Positions 8,887 to 19,835 are shown, numbered from the stretch's first letter. The stretch is DNA of 32,357 nucleotides from Curtobacterium sp. Leaf183 (GCF_001424385.1 NZ_LMPO01000008.1:358861-391217); one strand, 5' to 3'. Numbers and translations are program-made. The notes: generated from the sequence alone by a model not told the origin.

Positions 8887-9833
8887 CGGCGGGCCCTCGC
8901 CTTCGGGTCGAGTGCGTCGCGGACCACGTCACCGAGGAGGAGGAACGCGAGCACGGTGATGGACAGGGCGAGCGACGGCCAGAAGATCGTCGACGGGTTC
9001 GTGCGCAGCGAGGCCTGGGCCGCGTTGATGTCGTAGCCCCAGCTGAGGGACGACGGCGGCAGACCGATGCCGAGGAACGACAGGGTCGACTCGGCGACGA
9101 TGAACGTGCCGAGCGACACGGTCGCGACCACGATCACCGGGGCGATCGAGTTCGGGATGACGTGCCGCACGAGCGTGCGGAACCGGCTGACGCCGAGCGC
9201 CGCCGAGGCGGTGACGTAGTCCGCGTTCTTCGCCGACAGCACGGCACCGCGCATGATGCGGGCGATCTGCGGCCAGGCGAAGGCCGCCAGCACGAGCGCC
9301 ACCGTCCAGGGGCTGCGCTGCGGGATCGTCGACATGATCACGATCGCGCCGAGGACGGTCGGGATCGAGAAGAAGATGTCGCCGATGCGGGAGACGACCG
9401 AGTCGAGCGCACCGCCGTAGAAGCCCGCGAGCGAGCCGATGACCACACCGACGACGACCACGAGGATCGTCGCGACGAGGCCCACCAGCAGCGAGTTCTG
9501 CGTGCCGTAGATGACGCGCGAGTACACGTCGCAGCCCTGGCGTGTGTAGCCCAGGATGTGCCCGGCACGGCCGCTCTCGCCGGAGTTGGCGAGGTTGCAC
9601 GCCCGGGGGTCGGCGTGCGCGAACACGCCGGGCATCAGCGCGACGGCGATGATCAGGACGATCAGGACGCTCGACACCCAGAAGATCGGGCGGACGCGCA
9701 TGGAGTCCCACGCGTCCGTCCAGAGGGAACGGGTCTTCTCGTCCTCGTTGACGTTGTCGATCGCCTGGAGCGGCGTCTCCTCGATCGGCGCGACGTAGTG
9801 CGTGGCCGATCGCGATTCCGTGTTACTTGGCAT
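8883..9833 (-). CDS. ABC transporter permease, DppC/OppC type, importer B
   Basis: A 316-aa membrane permease. A cytoplasmic N-terminal tail of about 45 residues leads into helix 1 (IFWVSSVLIVLIIAVALMPG). The periplasmic-side loop includes GYTRQGCDVYSRVIYGTQNS, the DppC-type region. The EAA coupling loop is NADYVTASAALGVSRFRTLV followed by RHVIPN. It overlaps the DppB-type gene by 11 bases at its start and the ATPase gene by 4 bases at its end, so the three are translationally coupled. Confidence 0.93.
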   Translation of the reverse strand: MPSNTESRSATHYVAPIEETPLQAIDNVNEDEKTRSLWTDAWDSMRVRPIFWVSSVLIVLIIAVALMPGVFAHADPRACNLANSGESGRAGHILGYTRQGCDVYSRVIYGTQNSLLVGLVATILVVVVGVVIGSLAGFYGGALDSVVSRIGDIFFSIPTVLGAIVIMSTIPQRSPWTVALVLAAFAWPQIARIMRGAVLSAKNADYVTASAALGVSRFRTLVRHVIPNSIAPVIVVATVSLGTFIVAESTLSFLGIGLPPSSLSWGYDINAAQASLRTNPSTIFWPSLALSITVLAFLLLGDVVRDALDPKARARR

Positions 9834-10752
9834 AGCGGATCCTCGGGTCCAGGACGGCGTACAGCAGGTCGACCAGGAGGTTGGCGAGCATGAAGATGAT
9901 GACCATCACGGCGACGAAGGACACGACGGTGGGTCCCTGGCCGAGCTTGATGGCCTGGTACACAGTCCCGCCGACACCGTGGATGTTGAAGATGCCCTCG
10001 GTGACGATCGCTCCGACCATCAGGTTGCCGATGTCGATGCCGAGGTACGTCACGACCGGGATCAGCGAGTTCCGGAAGATGTGCACGCCGATGACCCGGC
10101 GACGCGGCAGGCCCTTCGCCGTGGCGGTGCGGACGAAGTCGGCACTCATGTTCTCGGCGACGCTGGCGCGGGTGAGCCGGACGATGTAGGCGAACGACCC
10201 CGTCGCGAGCACGATCGCGGGGAGCACGAGCTCCGACCACGGTGCCTCGCCGGAGACCGTCGCGCGGAACAGCGCCAACTTGATGCCGAGGCCGTACTGC
10301 AGGATGAAGCCGGTGACGAACACCGGGATCGAGATGAGGAGCAGGCTCACGACGAGCGCCGTGGCGTCGAAGAGCTTGCCCTTGCGCAGACCGGCGATGA
10401 CGCCGACGACGATGCCGGCGACCGACTCGAACACCAGGGCGAGGATCGCCAGGCGTGCGGTGATCGGGAAGGCCTGAGCGAGCTGCTCGGTCACGGGGAT
10501 GCCCGAGTAGGTCTGCCCGAGGTCGCCCCGGAAGAGGCCCCCGATCCAGAGCAGGTACTGCACGAAGAAGGGCTTGTCGAGGTTGTACTGCGCGCGGATC
10601 TGTTCGATCACCTGCGGCGACGGCTGGTGGTCGCCGAAGAGCGCGGCGATGGGGTCGCCCGGAAGGGAGAACACCATGTAGTAGATGAGGAACGTGGCAC
10701 CGAAGAACACGGGGATCAGCTGCAGGAGGCGCTTCCCGAGGTACCAGAGCAT
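9823..10752 (-). CDS. ABC transporter permease, DppB/OppB type, importer B
   Basis: A 309-aa membrane permease with the canonical OppB N-terminus (MLWYLGKRLLQLIPVFFGAT), a periplasmic loop with FRGDLGQTYSGIPV, and the coupling loop SADFVRTATAKGLPRRRVIG. ATG at 10752 has a GGAG five bases upstream. It lies 210 bases downstream of the binding-protein stop, with a hairpin in the gap, so its transcript is probably read-through from the binding-protein promoter. Confidence 0.93.
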   Translation of the reverse strand: MLWYLGKRLLQLIPVFFGATFLIYYMVFSLPGDPIAALFGDHQPSPQVIEQIRAQYNLDKPFFVQYLLWIGGLFRGDLGQTYSGIPVTEQLAQAFPITARLAILALVFESVAGIVVGVIAGLRKGKLFDATALVVSLLLISIPVFVTGFILQYGLGIKLALFRATVSGEAPWSELVLPAIVLATGSFAYIVRLTRASVAENMSADFVRTATAKGLPRRRVIGVHIFRNSLIPVVTYLGIDIGNLMVGAIVTEGIFNIHGVGGTVYQAIKLGQGPTVVSFVAVMVIIFMLANLLVDLLYAVLDPRIRYAK

Positions 10753-10885
10753 CAGATCTCCGCCTGGGTCGGAGCGAGCATGTGGATCACAGTCATTTCG
10801 TCAGGGTGGACGGTCCGTGTGGTGACACGGGTGCCCGACGCGGGGGCGGCGCCCGCTGTGGTGGGGGAAGGTGTGCCGCCGCGGT

Positions 10886-10922
10886 ACGGGGGTTCGGGAA
10901 CCAGTGGCTCCCGAACCCCCGT
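10886..10922 (-). terminator. Intra-operon hairpin (partial terminator or RNA stabiliser)
   Basis: A perfect 14-bp stem (ACGGGGGTTCGGGA at 10886-10899 with 10909-10922) with a 9-nt loop lies between the binding-protein stop (10963) and the DppB-type start (10752). Such hairpins often give a binding protein more transcript than the membrane subunits downstream; that role is inferred here. Confidence 0.75.
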
Positions 10923-10962
10923 CCGGTGGTGCTGCTGAGGCAGGATACCTGCACTCAGTGGG

Positions 10963-12597
10963 TTACTTCTTGACCTCGACGTCGTAGTACAGCGGCACCG
11001 AGTCCCAGCCGAACTTGACGTTCGACACGTTGTCAGCGGACCAGACACCGGTCACGTTCGAGTACCAGAGCGGGATCTCCGGCAGGTCCTTGAGCAGGAG
11101 CTCCTGGGCCTGGTCGAAGTACTTGTTGCCGGCCTCGACCGAGTCGGCCGACTGGCCCTGCTTGAGCAGGTCGTTGTACTCGCTGGAGTCGTAGCGCGAG
11201 TAGTTGTTCGACGAGCCCTCGCCCATGGTCGGGCCGAGGAAGTTGTACAGCGACGGGTAGTCGGCCTGCCAACCGGTGCGGCTGCCGCCCGTGAGCTTGT
11301 CGTTCGTCTGGACGTCCAGGGCTTCCTGGAACGTCGGGTACGCCTTGCCCTCGGCCTTGATGCCCAGCGTGTTCGCGATGCTGTTCGAGACCGCGGTCAC
11401 CCATGCCTCGTGCCCGCCGTCGGCGTTGTACGAGATGGTGAGGGTGTCGTTGTACGGCGAGATCTTGTCGGCCTCGGCCCACAGCTTCTTCGCCTCGGAC
11501 TTGTTGTAGTCGAGGACGTCGGAGCCGTCGAGGTTCTTCGACCAGCCGTCGATGACCGGCGAGGTGAAGTCGCTGGCCGGCGTGCGGGTGCCGTCGAAGA
11601 TCTTCGAGGTGATCTGCTTGCGGTTGATCGACATCGAGACCGCCTCGCGACGGAGCTTGCCCTCTTCGCCCTTCCAGTGGTCGAGGTAGTAGGGCAGGTA
11701 GATCCCCTGGAAGATCGCGGCCGGCTGGTTCACGTTCGAGTCGGGGAAGTCCGACTTGTAGTTCGCGAACGCGCTGTCCGGGACGGCGTCGAGGATGTCG
11801 AGGTTGCCACCCTGTGCGTCGGAGTACGCGGTGTCCTGCGAGGTGTAGAACGTGATCGTCAGACCACCGTTCTTCGGCTTGCGCTTGCCCTCGTAGTCCT
11901 TGTTGGTGACGAGCTTGATGTCCGTGTTGTGCGTCCAGGCGTCCTTGCTGGCGAGCTTGTACGGACCATTGCCGATCGGGTCCTCACCGAATGCCTTGGG
12001 GTCGTCGTAGAACGACGACGGCAGCGGGACGAAGGCCGAGTAGCCGAGCGACAGCGGGAAGTCCGACTGCGCGGCCTTGAGCGTCACCGTGAACTCGGTG
12101 TCGCTCTTGACCTTGAGACCGGTGAGGTCCGAGTCCTTGTCGGCGTCGTAGCCCTCGATGTTCGCGAAGTAGTAGCTCGCGCCCTGGGCGTTCGACTTCT
12201 GCGCCGCCCAGTTCCACGCCTTCGTGAACGACTCGGCCGTGATCTTCTCACCGTTGGTGAAGGTCCAGCCGGAGTTCAGCGTGATGTCGAAGACCTTGGA
12301 GTCATCGGTGGTGATGCTCTTGGCGACCTCGTTGACCGGCTTGCCGTCGGCGTCGTAGGACCGGAGGCCCTCGAAGATCGAGTTGATGATCTTGCCACCA
12401 CCGGTCTCGGTGGTGTTCGACGGGATGAGCGGGTTCTGGGGCTCGCTGCCGTTCGTGGTGACGATGCCGGAGGAGTTCGTCGAGCCGGAGCTCGAGTCGT
12501 TCCCGCTGCCGCCACCATTGCTGGAGCAGCCGGCCAGGGCGATTGCTGTGGCCCCGAGCACGGCGAGGGCTGCGAGCCCAGCGCGCTTCTTGATCAA
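10963..12597 (-). CDS. Peptide-type ABC transporter substrate-binding lipoprotein (family 5), importer B
   Basis: A 544-aa exported lipoprotein that would bind the solute for importer B. The signal peptide has a KKR n-region, a hydrophobic core and the lipobox LAGC, then a Ser/Gly/Asn-rich tether. Family 5 features include NPLIPSNTTETGGGKI, GEKITAESFTKAWNWA and REAVSMSINRKQI. An ATG exists at 12615, but AGGAGG (12603-12608) lies inside that extension and 5 bases ahead of TTG at 12597, which opens the signal peptide directly. I therefore call TTG as the start. It is the first gene of importer B and is followed by a hairpin. Confidence 0.92.
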   Translation of the reverse strand: MIKKRAGLAALAVLGATAIALAGCSSNGGGSGNDSSSGSTNSSGIVTTNGSEPQNPLIPSNTTETGGGKIINSIFEGLRSYDADGKPVNEVAKSITTDDSKVFDITLNSGWTFTNGEKITAESFTKAWNWAAQKSNAQGASYYFANIEGYDADKDSDLTGLKVKSDTEFTVTLKAAQSDFPLSLGYSAFVPLPSSFYDDPKAFGEDPIGNGPYKLASKDAWTHNTDIKLVTNKDYEGKRKPKNGGLTITFYTSQDTAYSDAQGGNLDILDAVPDSAFANYKSDFPDSNVNQPAAIFQGIYLPYYLDHWKGEEGKLRREAVSMSINRKQITSKIFDGTRTPASDFTSPVIDGWSKNLDGSDVLDYNKSEAKKLWAEADKISPYNDTLTISYNADGGHEAWVTAVSNSIANTLGIKAEGKAYPTFQEALDVQTNDKLTGGSRTGWQADYPSLYNFLGPTMGEGSSNNYSRYDSSEYNDLLKQGQSADSVEAGNKYFDQAQELLLKDLPEIPLWYSNVTGVWSADNVSNVKFGWDSVPLYYDVEVKK

Positions 12598-12662
12598 GTG
12601 TTCCTCCTGGTGCATGGGACGCGCCAGGCACAGAGGTGTCGCCGGGCGCGTGTGACCTCTGC

Positions 12663-12692
12663 ACTGTAGGCAAGGCGACCAGCACCCACCAA
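12663..12692 (-). promoter_or_regulatory. Candidate sigma-70-type promoter for importer B
   Basis: On the minus strand TTGGTG (12687-12692) and TACAGT (12663-12668) are separated by 18 bases. The implied transcript has a leader of about 60 bases ahead of the TTG start at 12597. Confidence 0.5.
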
Positions 12693-12706
12693 ACCCTGGA
12701 ACGATC

Positions 12707-12724
12707 GGTTACACACTGGTAACC
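12707..12724. promoter_or_regulatory. Dyad GGTTAC-N6-GTAACC upstream of importer B promoter
   Basis: GGTTAC (12707-12712) and GTAACC (12719-12724) form a perfect 6-bp dyad with a 6-base spacer, 14 bases upstream of the putative -35 box. The half-site pattern GTnAC-N6-GTnAC resembles boxes reported for OmpR-type actinobacterial regulators such as GlnR or MtrA. Which regulator binds is inference. Confidence 0.45.
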
Positions 12725-12737
12725 AACTTGCAGGATC

Positions 12738-12940
12738 CTTGCGAATGCATGCAAGAACCGGGCGTTCCACGGCGCAACAAGCCGGATTGTTGCATCTGCA
12801 TCATCATCGTTGCAGTTCGGAACAGGTCCTCGCAGTGTGCCACTCGGTGCGGGGTCGTGTCACGCCCCCGATGTCCGCGGTGCTGCGGGTGTCGCCCACG
12901 GTCCGCCATGAGCCTGCTGGACGATGCCTCGATGCAACAA
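12738..12940. repeat. Cluster of TTGC/GCAA dyads upstream of importer B
   Basis: The gene-free stretch 12616-13060 contains CTTGC-N8-GCAAG (12738-12755), GCAACAA-N6-TTGTTGC (12774-12793) and a further TGCAACAA (12933-12940). They recur within 200 bases and explain no coding signal, so they are probably operator sites or the remains of them. The rest of the stretch shows nothing else apart from the promoter near 12663 and the gcvP terminator. Confidence 0.45.
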
Positions 12941-13003
12941 TCCACACCATCGCCGGAAGGACCGCTCCACTCCGGGATCGACATGGTGTAGGGGTCGGAG
13001 ACA

Positions 13004-13043
13004 GCAGAACGGCCCGGGACCTGCGGTCTCCGAGCCGTTCTGC
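13004..13043 (-). terminator. Terminator of the gcv operon
   Basis: GCAGAACGGC (13004-13013) pairs with GCCGTTCTGC (13034-13043), a 10-bp stem just beyond the gcvP stop. An alternative inner pairing, CGGAGAC (12995-13001) with GTCTCCG (13026-13032), overlaps it. Confidence 0.65.
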
Positions 13044-13060
13044 GGTGCGGTTGCGTGTGC

Positions 13061-16011
<2,951 letters not shown>

Positions 16012-16015
<4 letters not shown>

Positions 16016-16389
16016 GCGACGAACGCCCGGTACGCGTCGTGGTCCATCAGGTCGCCGGGGAAGTCGGTTCCCTCGACCTTGATCTTCACGAGCCAGCCGG
16101 CCCCGAAGGGGTCCTGGTTGACGGTGTCGGGGGTGTCCACCACGGCGTCGTTGATCGCGACGACTTCGCCCTCGATCGGCGCGAAGAGCTCGCCGACGCT
16201 CTTGGTGGACTCGATCTCGCCGAGCTGGTCGCCGGCGGTGGCCGCCGTGCCCACGGCCGGGAGCTCGACGTAGACGACGTCGCCGAGCTGCTCGGCGGCG
16301 TGGTCCGTGATGCCGACGGTGACGACGTCGCCCTCGACGAGCAGCCACTCGTGGTCCTTGGTGTACTGCAGTGCGGTCTGGTCGGTCAT
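16012..16389 (-). CDS. gcvH: Glycine cleavage system H protein (lipoyl carrier)
   Basis: A 125-aa carrier whose lipoylated lysine shuttles the aminomethyl group between GcvP, GcvT and dihydrolipoamide dehydrogenase. The family motifs KDHEW (11-15) and [12 protein letters not shown] are present. The lipoylation site is Lys63 in [10 protein letters not shown]. Full length for the family. It starts 4 bases after the gcvT stop and its stop overlaps the gcvP start. Confidence 0.98.
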
Positions 16390-16393
16390 GACC

Positions 16394-17509
16394 TCAGCCT
16401 TTCGATGCGCGGCGGTAGAAGGGGAACGCGGAGACCGTGGCGGGGATGGCCGTGCCGCGGACGTCGATGTGGAGGAGTTGTCCCTCGGCGGCAGCGGACG
16501 GCGCGACGAACGCCATCGCGACCGGGTGGCCGAGGGTCGGTGACAGTGCGCCGGACGTGACCGTGCCGACGACCGTGCCGTCGTGCAGGACCGGGTAGCC
16601 GGCGCGTGCAGCGCGGCGCCCCTCCATCACGAGGCCGACGAGCACGGGTGCGTCGTCCGGCGGCTGCACGCCGGACGACCCGACGAACTCACCGGTGGTG
16701 GCGACCACCCGGCCGAGCCCGGCCTGGGCGGGGCGGGTCGTCGTCGTGAGTTCGTGCCCGTACAGCGGCATGCCCGCCTCGAGCCGCAGGGTGTCCCGCG
16801 CGGCGAGCCCGGCGGGCACGACCCCGCGCGTGGCACCCGTCTCGAGCAGGGCGTCCCAGATCGCGGGGGCGACGTCCGGGGCGCTGTAGATCTCGAAGCC
16901 GTCCTCGCCGGTGTACCCGGTGCGGGCGACGAGGACCTCGGACCCGTCGAACATCGCGTGCAGCACCCGGTAGTAGCGCAGGTCGTCGAGCGGGGTCTCC
17001 GGCTGCAGGCGGTCCTGGACGACGAGGTCGTCGAGCGTGCCCGCGGCGGCCGGCCCCTGGATCGCGACGAGGGCCGTGGTGTCCGAGTCGTCGGACACGG
17101 CGACGTCGAAGCCCTCGGCACGGGCCTGGAGCGCCGACACCGCCACGTCGCGGTTGGCGGCGTTGGCGACGACCAGGTACGAGTCGTCGTCGATCCGGTA
17201 CACCACCAGGTCGTCGAGGATGCCGCCGTCCTCGCCGAGCAGCAGCGAGTACTTGGCCCGACCGACGGTCATCGCGCCGAACGACCCGGCGAGCGCGTGG
17301 TCGAGGAACGGGACGGCCTGGGCACCGGTCACGCCGATCTCGGCCATGTGCGAGAGGTCGAACACGCCGGCGGCCTGTCGCACGGCGTGGTGCTCGGCGA
17401 GGTCGGAGGAGTAGCGCACGGGCATGCGGTGACCGGCGAAGTCGGTGAACGCGGCACCGGCGGCTTCGTGTGCCGCCTCGAGCGGGGACGAGCGGAGGGA
17501 TGTGGACAT
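16394..17509 (-). CDS. gcvT: Aminomethyltransferase, T protein of glycine cleavage system
   Basis: A 371-aa tetrahydrofolate-dependent enzyme that releases ammonia from the GcvH-bound intermediate and forms methylene-THF. Recognisable family segments are [37 protein letters not shown] and [12 protein letters not shown]. It is the first gene of the operon. An AGGAG lies 9 bases ahead of the ATG at 17509, just downstream of the tandem glycine riboswitch. Confidence 0.97.
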   Translation of the reverse strand: MSTSLRSSPLEAAHEAAGAAFTDFAGHRMPVRYSSDLAEHHAVRQAAGVFDLSHMAEIGVTGAQAVPFLDHALAGSFGAMTVGRAKYSLLLGEDGGILDDLVVYRIDDDSYLVVANAANRDVAVSALQARAEGFDVAVSDDSDTTALVAIQGPAAAGTLDDLVVQDRLQPETPLDDLRYYRVLHAMFDGSEVLVARTGYTGEDGFEIYSAPDVAPAIWDALLETGATRGVVPAGLAARDTLRLEAGMPLYGHELTTTTRPAQAGLGRVVATTGEFVGSSGVQPPDDAPVLVGLVMEGRRAARAGYPVLHDGTVVGTVTSGALSPTLGHPVAMAFVAPSAAAEGQLLHIDVRGTAIPATVSAFPFYRRASKG

Positions 17510-17560
17510 GGCGGAGTTCTCCTGGCGGGCAGGGCCCGACGACCGTCGTCGGACGTGAAC

Positions 17561-17775
17561 TCCCCCTCTGTCATGGGCCTGAGAGTTTCACCGCGGCCCG
17601 TGAGGTCCGGCGGCTTTCACCGTGGGCGAGACACCGGAGCGCCCGACGGGGGCACCGTGTCTGCTTTTCAGAGTGGCCTGTCCGCTGCGGTGTTGGACCT
17701 GAGAGATTGGCGGGGAGGTTGCTCCTTCGGTGCCGGACGCACCGACGAGCGGTGGCGGACGGCGTCTCCCGCGGC
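17561..17775 (-). promoter_or_regulatory. Tandem glycine riboswitch controlling gcvTHP
   Basis: Reading the minus strand, aptamer I (about 17775-17668) contains the conserved CACCGAAGGAGCAA and CAATCTCTCAGG blocks. Aptamer II (about 17660-17561) contains GTGAAACTCTCAGGCCCATG and ends in ACAGAGGGGGA. These are hallmarks of the glycine riboswitch, present twice in tandem. A minus-strand -10 candidate TAGACT (17809-17814) would start the transcript shortly before aptamer I. A small hairpin at 17536-17552 between aptamer II and the gcvT ribosome site may be the expression platform. By precedent, glycine binding would turn gcvTHP on; boundaries are approximate. Confidence 0.93.
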
Positions 17776-17884
17776 GGGTGATCGGCCTCGATGTTCTGTT
17801 GCACCTGGAGTCTACCGAGGTCGCGTTTCCGGCATGTGACGGATCTCGGCGAGGACGCACGGGTCCCGGGCCTTCGACATCTCG

Positions 17885-17890
17885 TAGAGT
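17885..17890 (+). promoter_or_regulatory. -10 element TAGAGT of leaderless BlaI-type gene
   Basis: TAGAGT ends 7 bases before GTG at 17898 and no ribosome site lies between, so transcription probably starts at the start codon. Confidence 0.6.
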
Positions 17891-17897
17891 GACCTCC

Positions 17898-18272
17898 GTG
17901 GCAGGACAACGGCAGCGCCCCCGCGGGCAGCTCGAACAGGCGGTGCTCGACGCGCTCTGGTCGGCGGACGGCGGGCTCACCGCGCGCCAGGTCCTCGACG
18001 CCTTCCCGGAGCCCCGCCCGGCGCTCACGACGGTGCTGACCGTCCTCGACCGTCTCGGCCGCAAGGGCACCGTCGAACGCGAGCAGCACGCCGACGCCCC
18101 GCTGACGTTCCGCGCCACGCACTCGCGTGAGGAACAGACCGCGTCGCTCATGTCGAACGCCCTCGCCGCGTCGTCCGACCGCGAGGCAGCGCTCCTGCAG
18201 TTCACGGGTTCGCTGGCGTCCGACGACCTGCAGGCACTGCGCCGCGCGCTCGACGCCCGCGCCCGCTCCTGA
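17898..18272 (+). CDS. BlaI/MecI/CopY-family transcriptional repressor
   Basis: A 124-aa winged-helix repressor. The helix region LEQAVLDALWSADGGLTARQ followed by PALTTVLTVLDRLGRKGTVE is typical of the BlaI family, and the C-terminal part is a helical dimerisation domain. In this family a cognate M56 protease usually triggers cleavage of the repressor; here an M56 gene follows 25 bases downstream. No beta-lactamase gene is nearby, so the target is not known. GTG at 17898 is chosen because the -10 TAGAGT sits 7 bases ahead; an in-frame GTG at 17889 overlaps that element. Confidence 0.88.
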   Translation: MAGQRQRPRGQLEQAVLDALWSADGGLTARQVLDAFPEPRPALTTVLTVLDRLGRKGTVEREQHADAPLTFRATHSREEQTASLMSNALAASSDREAALLQFTGSLASDDLQALRRALDARARS

Positions 18273-18297
18273 CGGCTCGACGACGGGAGCGGACAGC

Positions 18298-19041
18298 GTG
18301 GTGGTCACCGGGATCGTCCTGGTCGTCCTCGCGCTGGTCGTCGTCGTGGTGGCGCCGCGCGTCCTGACCCGGTCCGCGTGGACGATCGACCGTCCGCGGA
18401 CGGCGCTGGTCGCCTGGTCGCTCGCGGTCCTGCTCGGCGCGGTCGGCTTCGTGGTGGGCGTGGGGTTCGTCGCGTTGGCCGACCGTCCCCTCACCGACCC
18501 GTTCGCGATCGGCGACTCCCCCACGCACGGCCTGAACGTCGGCGTCGCGGTGCTCGCGGTCATCGCGTTCGTGATCGCCGTCCGGGTCCGGCCCGGCTCC
18601 GAGCACCGGGCCGTCCGGGACGCGATGCGTTCCGGCAGCGCGCCGCACCGCGAGATCGACGGCACGCTGGTGGCGGTCGTCGAGGCCGACCACGCACTCG
18701 CCTGTGCCGTTCCCGGACGCAGCGGCGGGGTGCTCGTCAGCTCCGGTCTGGCAGACCGGTTGCGCACCGACGAACTGGAGGCCGTGGTCGCCCACGAACG
18801 CGCGCACCTGCGACAGCACCACACGGCCGTCGTTGCCGTCGCCGAGTCCATCGAGCGTGCGGTCCCGTGGATCCCGGGCGCGCGCGCCATGGCGCGTTCG
18901 ACCCGCGTGCTCGTCGAGTTCGCGGCCGACGACGCGGCCGCACGCCGCGTCGGACGGGACGCGGTGCGGCGAGCCGTGCTGGCGGCGGACGCGACGAGTG
19001 CGCTCGCGGTGATCCGGGCCTCCCGGCTGTCGGCCGACTGA
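18298..19041 (+). CDS. M56 family (BlaR1-like) membrane metallopeptidase
   Basis: A 247-aa zinc peptidase. Three hydrophobic helices lie in the first 95 residues (TGIVLVVLALVVVVVAP; LVAWSLAVLLGAVGFVVGVG; VGVAVLAVIAFVIAV). The cytoplasmic-facing zinc motif is HERAH at 166-170, with further family features at FAADDAAARRVG. It is much shorter than BlaR1 and lacks the extracellular penicillin-binding sensor domain, so its signal is unknown. It is presumably the partner of the BlaI-type repressor upstream. GTG at 18298 is preferred, with GGGAG eight bases upstream; the frame continues upstream only as an antisense-like Arg-rich sequence overlapping the repressor. Confidence 0.87.
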   Translation: MVVTGIVLVVLALVVVVVAPRVLTRSAWTIDRPRTALVAWSLAVLLGAVGFVVGVGFVALADRPLTDPFAIGDSPTHGLNVGVAVLAVIAFVIAVRVRPGSEHRAVRDAMRSGSAPHREIDGTLVAVVEADHALACAVPGRSGGVLVSSGLADRLRTDELEAVVAHERAHLRQHHTAVVAVAESIERAVPWIPGARAMARSTRVLVEFAADDAAARRVGRDAVRRAVLAADATSALAVIRASRLSAD

Positions 19042-19081
19042 GCCCACGGGTGGGGTGGGTACACGTGTCGGAGCCGAGGCA

Positions 19082-19087
19082 TATGGT
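19082..19087 (+). promoter_or_regulatory. -10 element TATGGT of FBP gene
   Basis: TATGGT ends 9 bases before GTG at 19097 with no ribosome site in between; a leaderless or near-leaderless transcript is likely. Confidence 0.5.
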
Positions 19088-19096
19088 GTTGTCACC

Positions 19097-19579
19097 GTGA
19101 AGCCACTGACCGAAGCAGACATCCGTTCGTCGTTCGTGAACGCCAGCCCGGACGAACTCGCCCAGCTCCCGATCCCCGGACTGCACGAGATGCTCTGGGA
19201 CGACCGCGAGTTCCTCGGCTGGCGCGACCCGCAGGCGGCCCGGCGCGGCTACATCGTGTCCTGGATCGACGACCGCGCCGTCGGCATCGTGGTCCGCTCA
19301 GCCGGCGGCTCCCTGCGACCGGGCATCGCCGCGATGTGCTCGTTCTGCCACTCCCCGCAGCCGGCCACGCAGGTGCGCCTGTTCTCGGCGCCACGCGCTG
19401 GTGAGTCCGGGCGGAACGGCAACACGATCGGCACGTACATCTGCGAGGACCTCGGCTGCCCGCTCCTGATCCGCACCGCCCCTCCGCACCTGAACCCGCC
19501 GGCGACGATCGCCATGCGCGGGACGGCGCTGCTGCAGCGGGTGCAGAACTTCACGGCCGACATCATGAAGTCGGCGTGA
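19097..19579 (+). CDS. FBP domain-containing protein with treble-clef zinc finger
   Basis: A 160-aa protein whose C-terminal half looks like the FBP_C treble-clef zinc finger, a domain related to the one in FusB/Fbp proteins that bind elongation factor G. Zinc ligands are likely Cys81 and Cys84 (CSFCH) and Cys116 and Cys121 (CEDLGC). The segment RNGNTIGTYICEDLGC is characteristic. The start is GTG at 19097, just after a -10 element; the frame's extra 14 upstream codons overlap the promoter. Role in translation is inferred from the family only. Its stop overlaps the next gene (GTGA). Confidence 0.85.
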   Translation: MKPLTEADIRSSFVNASPDELAQLPIPGLHEMLWDDREFLGWRDPQAARRGYIVSWIDDRAVGIVVRSAGGSLRPGIAAMCSFCHSPQPATQVRLFSAPRAGESGRNGNTIGTYICEDLGCPLLIRTAPPHLNPPATIAMRGTALLQRVQNFTADIMKSA

Positions 19580-19833
19580 CCGGACGCTTCGCGACCGCAC
19601 GCTGGGTCGTCGTCGAGGACCTCGGCGAGGGCCGCTGGCGCATGGCCGTCACCGACGAGGCGGACGACGAGCTCGGCTCGTTCGGCCTGGGCGTCGAGGG
19701 ACCGTGGGACCCCGACGTCGAGCCCCACGTGACGTTCGTGCTCACCCAGGTCGGTCTGGCGCTGCGCGGGTCGCGGCCGTGGCGGGACGACGAGCTCGGT
19801 GCGCACCGGGCGCCGGTGCTGCCGCTCCGCTGA
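19576..19833 (+). CDS. Conserved-looking hypothetical protein, coupled to FBP gene
   Basis: An 85-aa acidic soluble protein (ARWVVVEDLGEGRWRMAVTD, then ADDELGSFGLGVEG and PHVTFVLTQVGLALRG). I do not recognise the family. Its GTG start overlaps the FBP stop by 4 bases, which argues that it is real and co-translated. It ends 2 bases before the stop of the convergent LysR gene. Confidence 0.65.
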   Translation: MTGRFATARWVVVEDLGEGRWRMAVTDEADDELGSFGLGVEGPWDPDVEPHVTFVLTQVGLALRGSRPWRDDELGAHRAPVLPLR

Positions 19834-19835
19834 GG

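Noticed and set aside
12774..12793. GCAACAA/TTGTTGC dyad as a CRISPR-like repeat
   Set aside because: There is no regular spacing, no repeat of CRISPR length and no cas genes; better read as an operator.
17571..19082. A 503-codon minus-strand frame over the riboswitch, BlaI and M56 genes
   Set aside because: The opposite strand has well-supported genes and the riboswitch; the translation is Arg/Thr/Ala-rich without domains.
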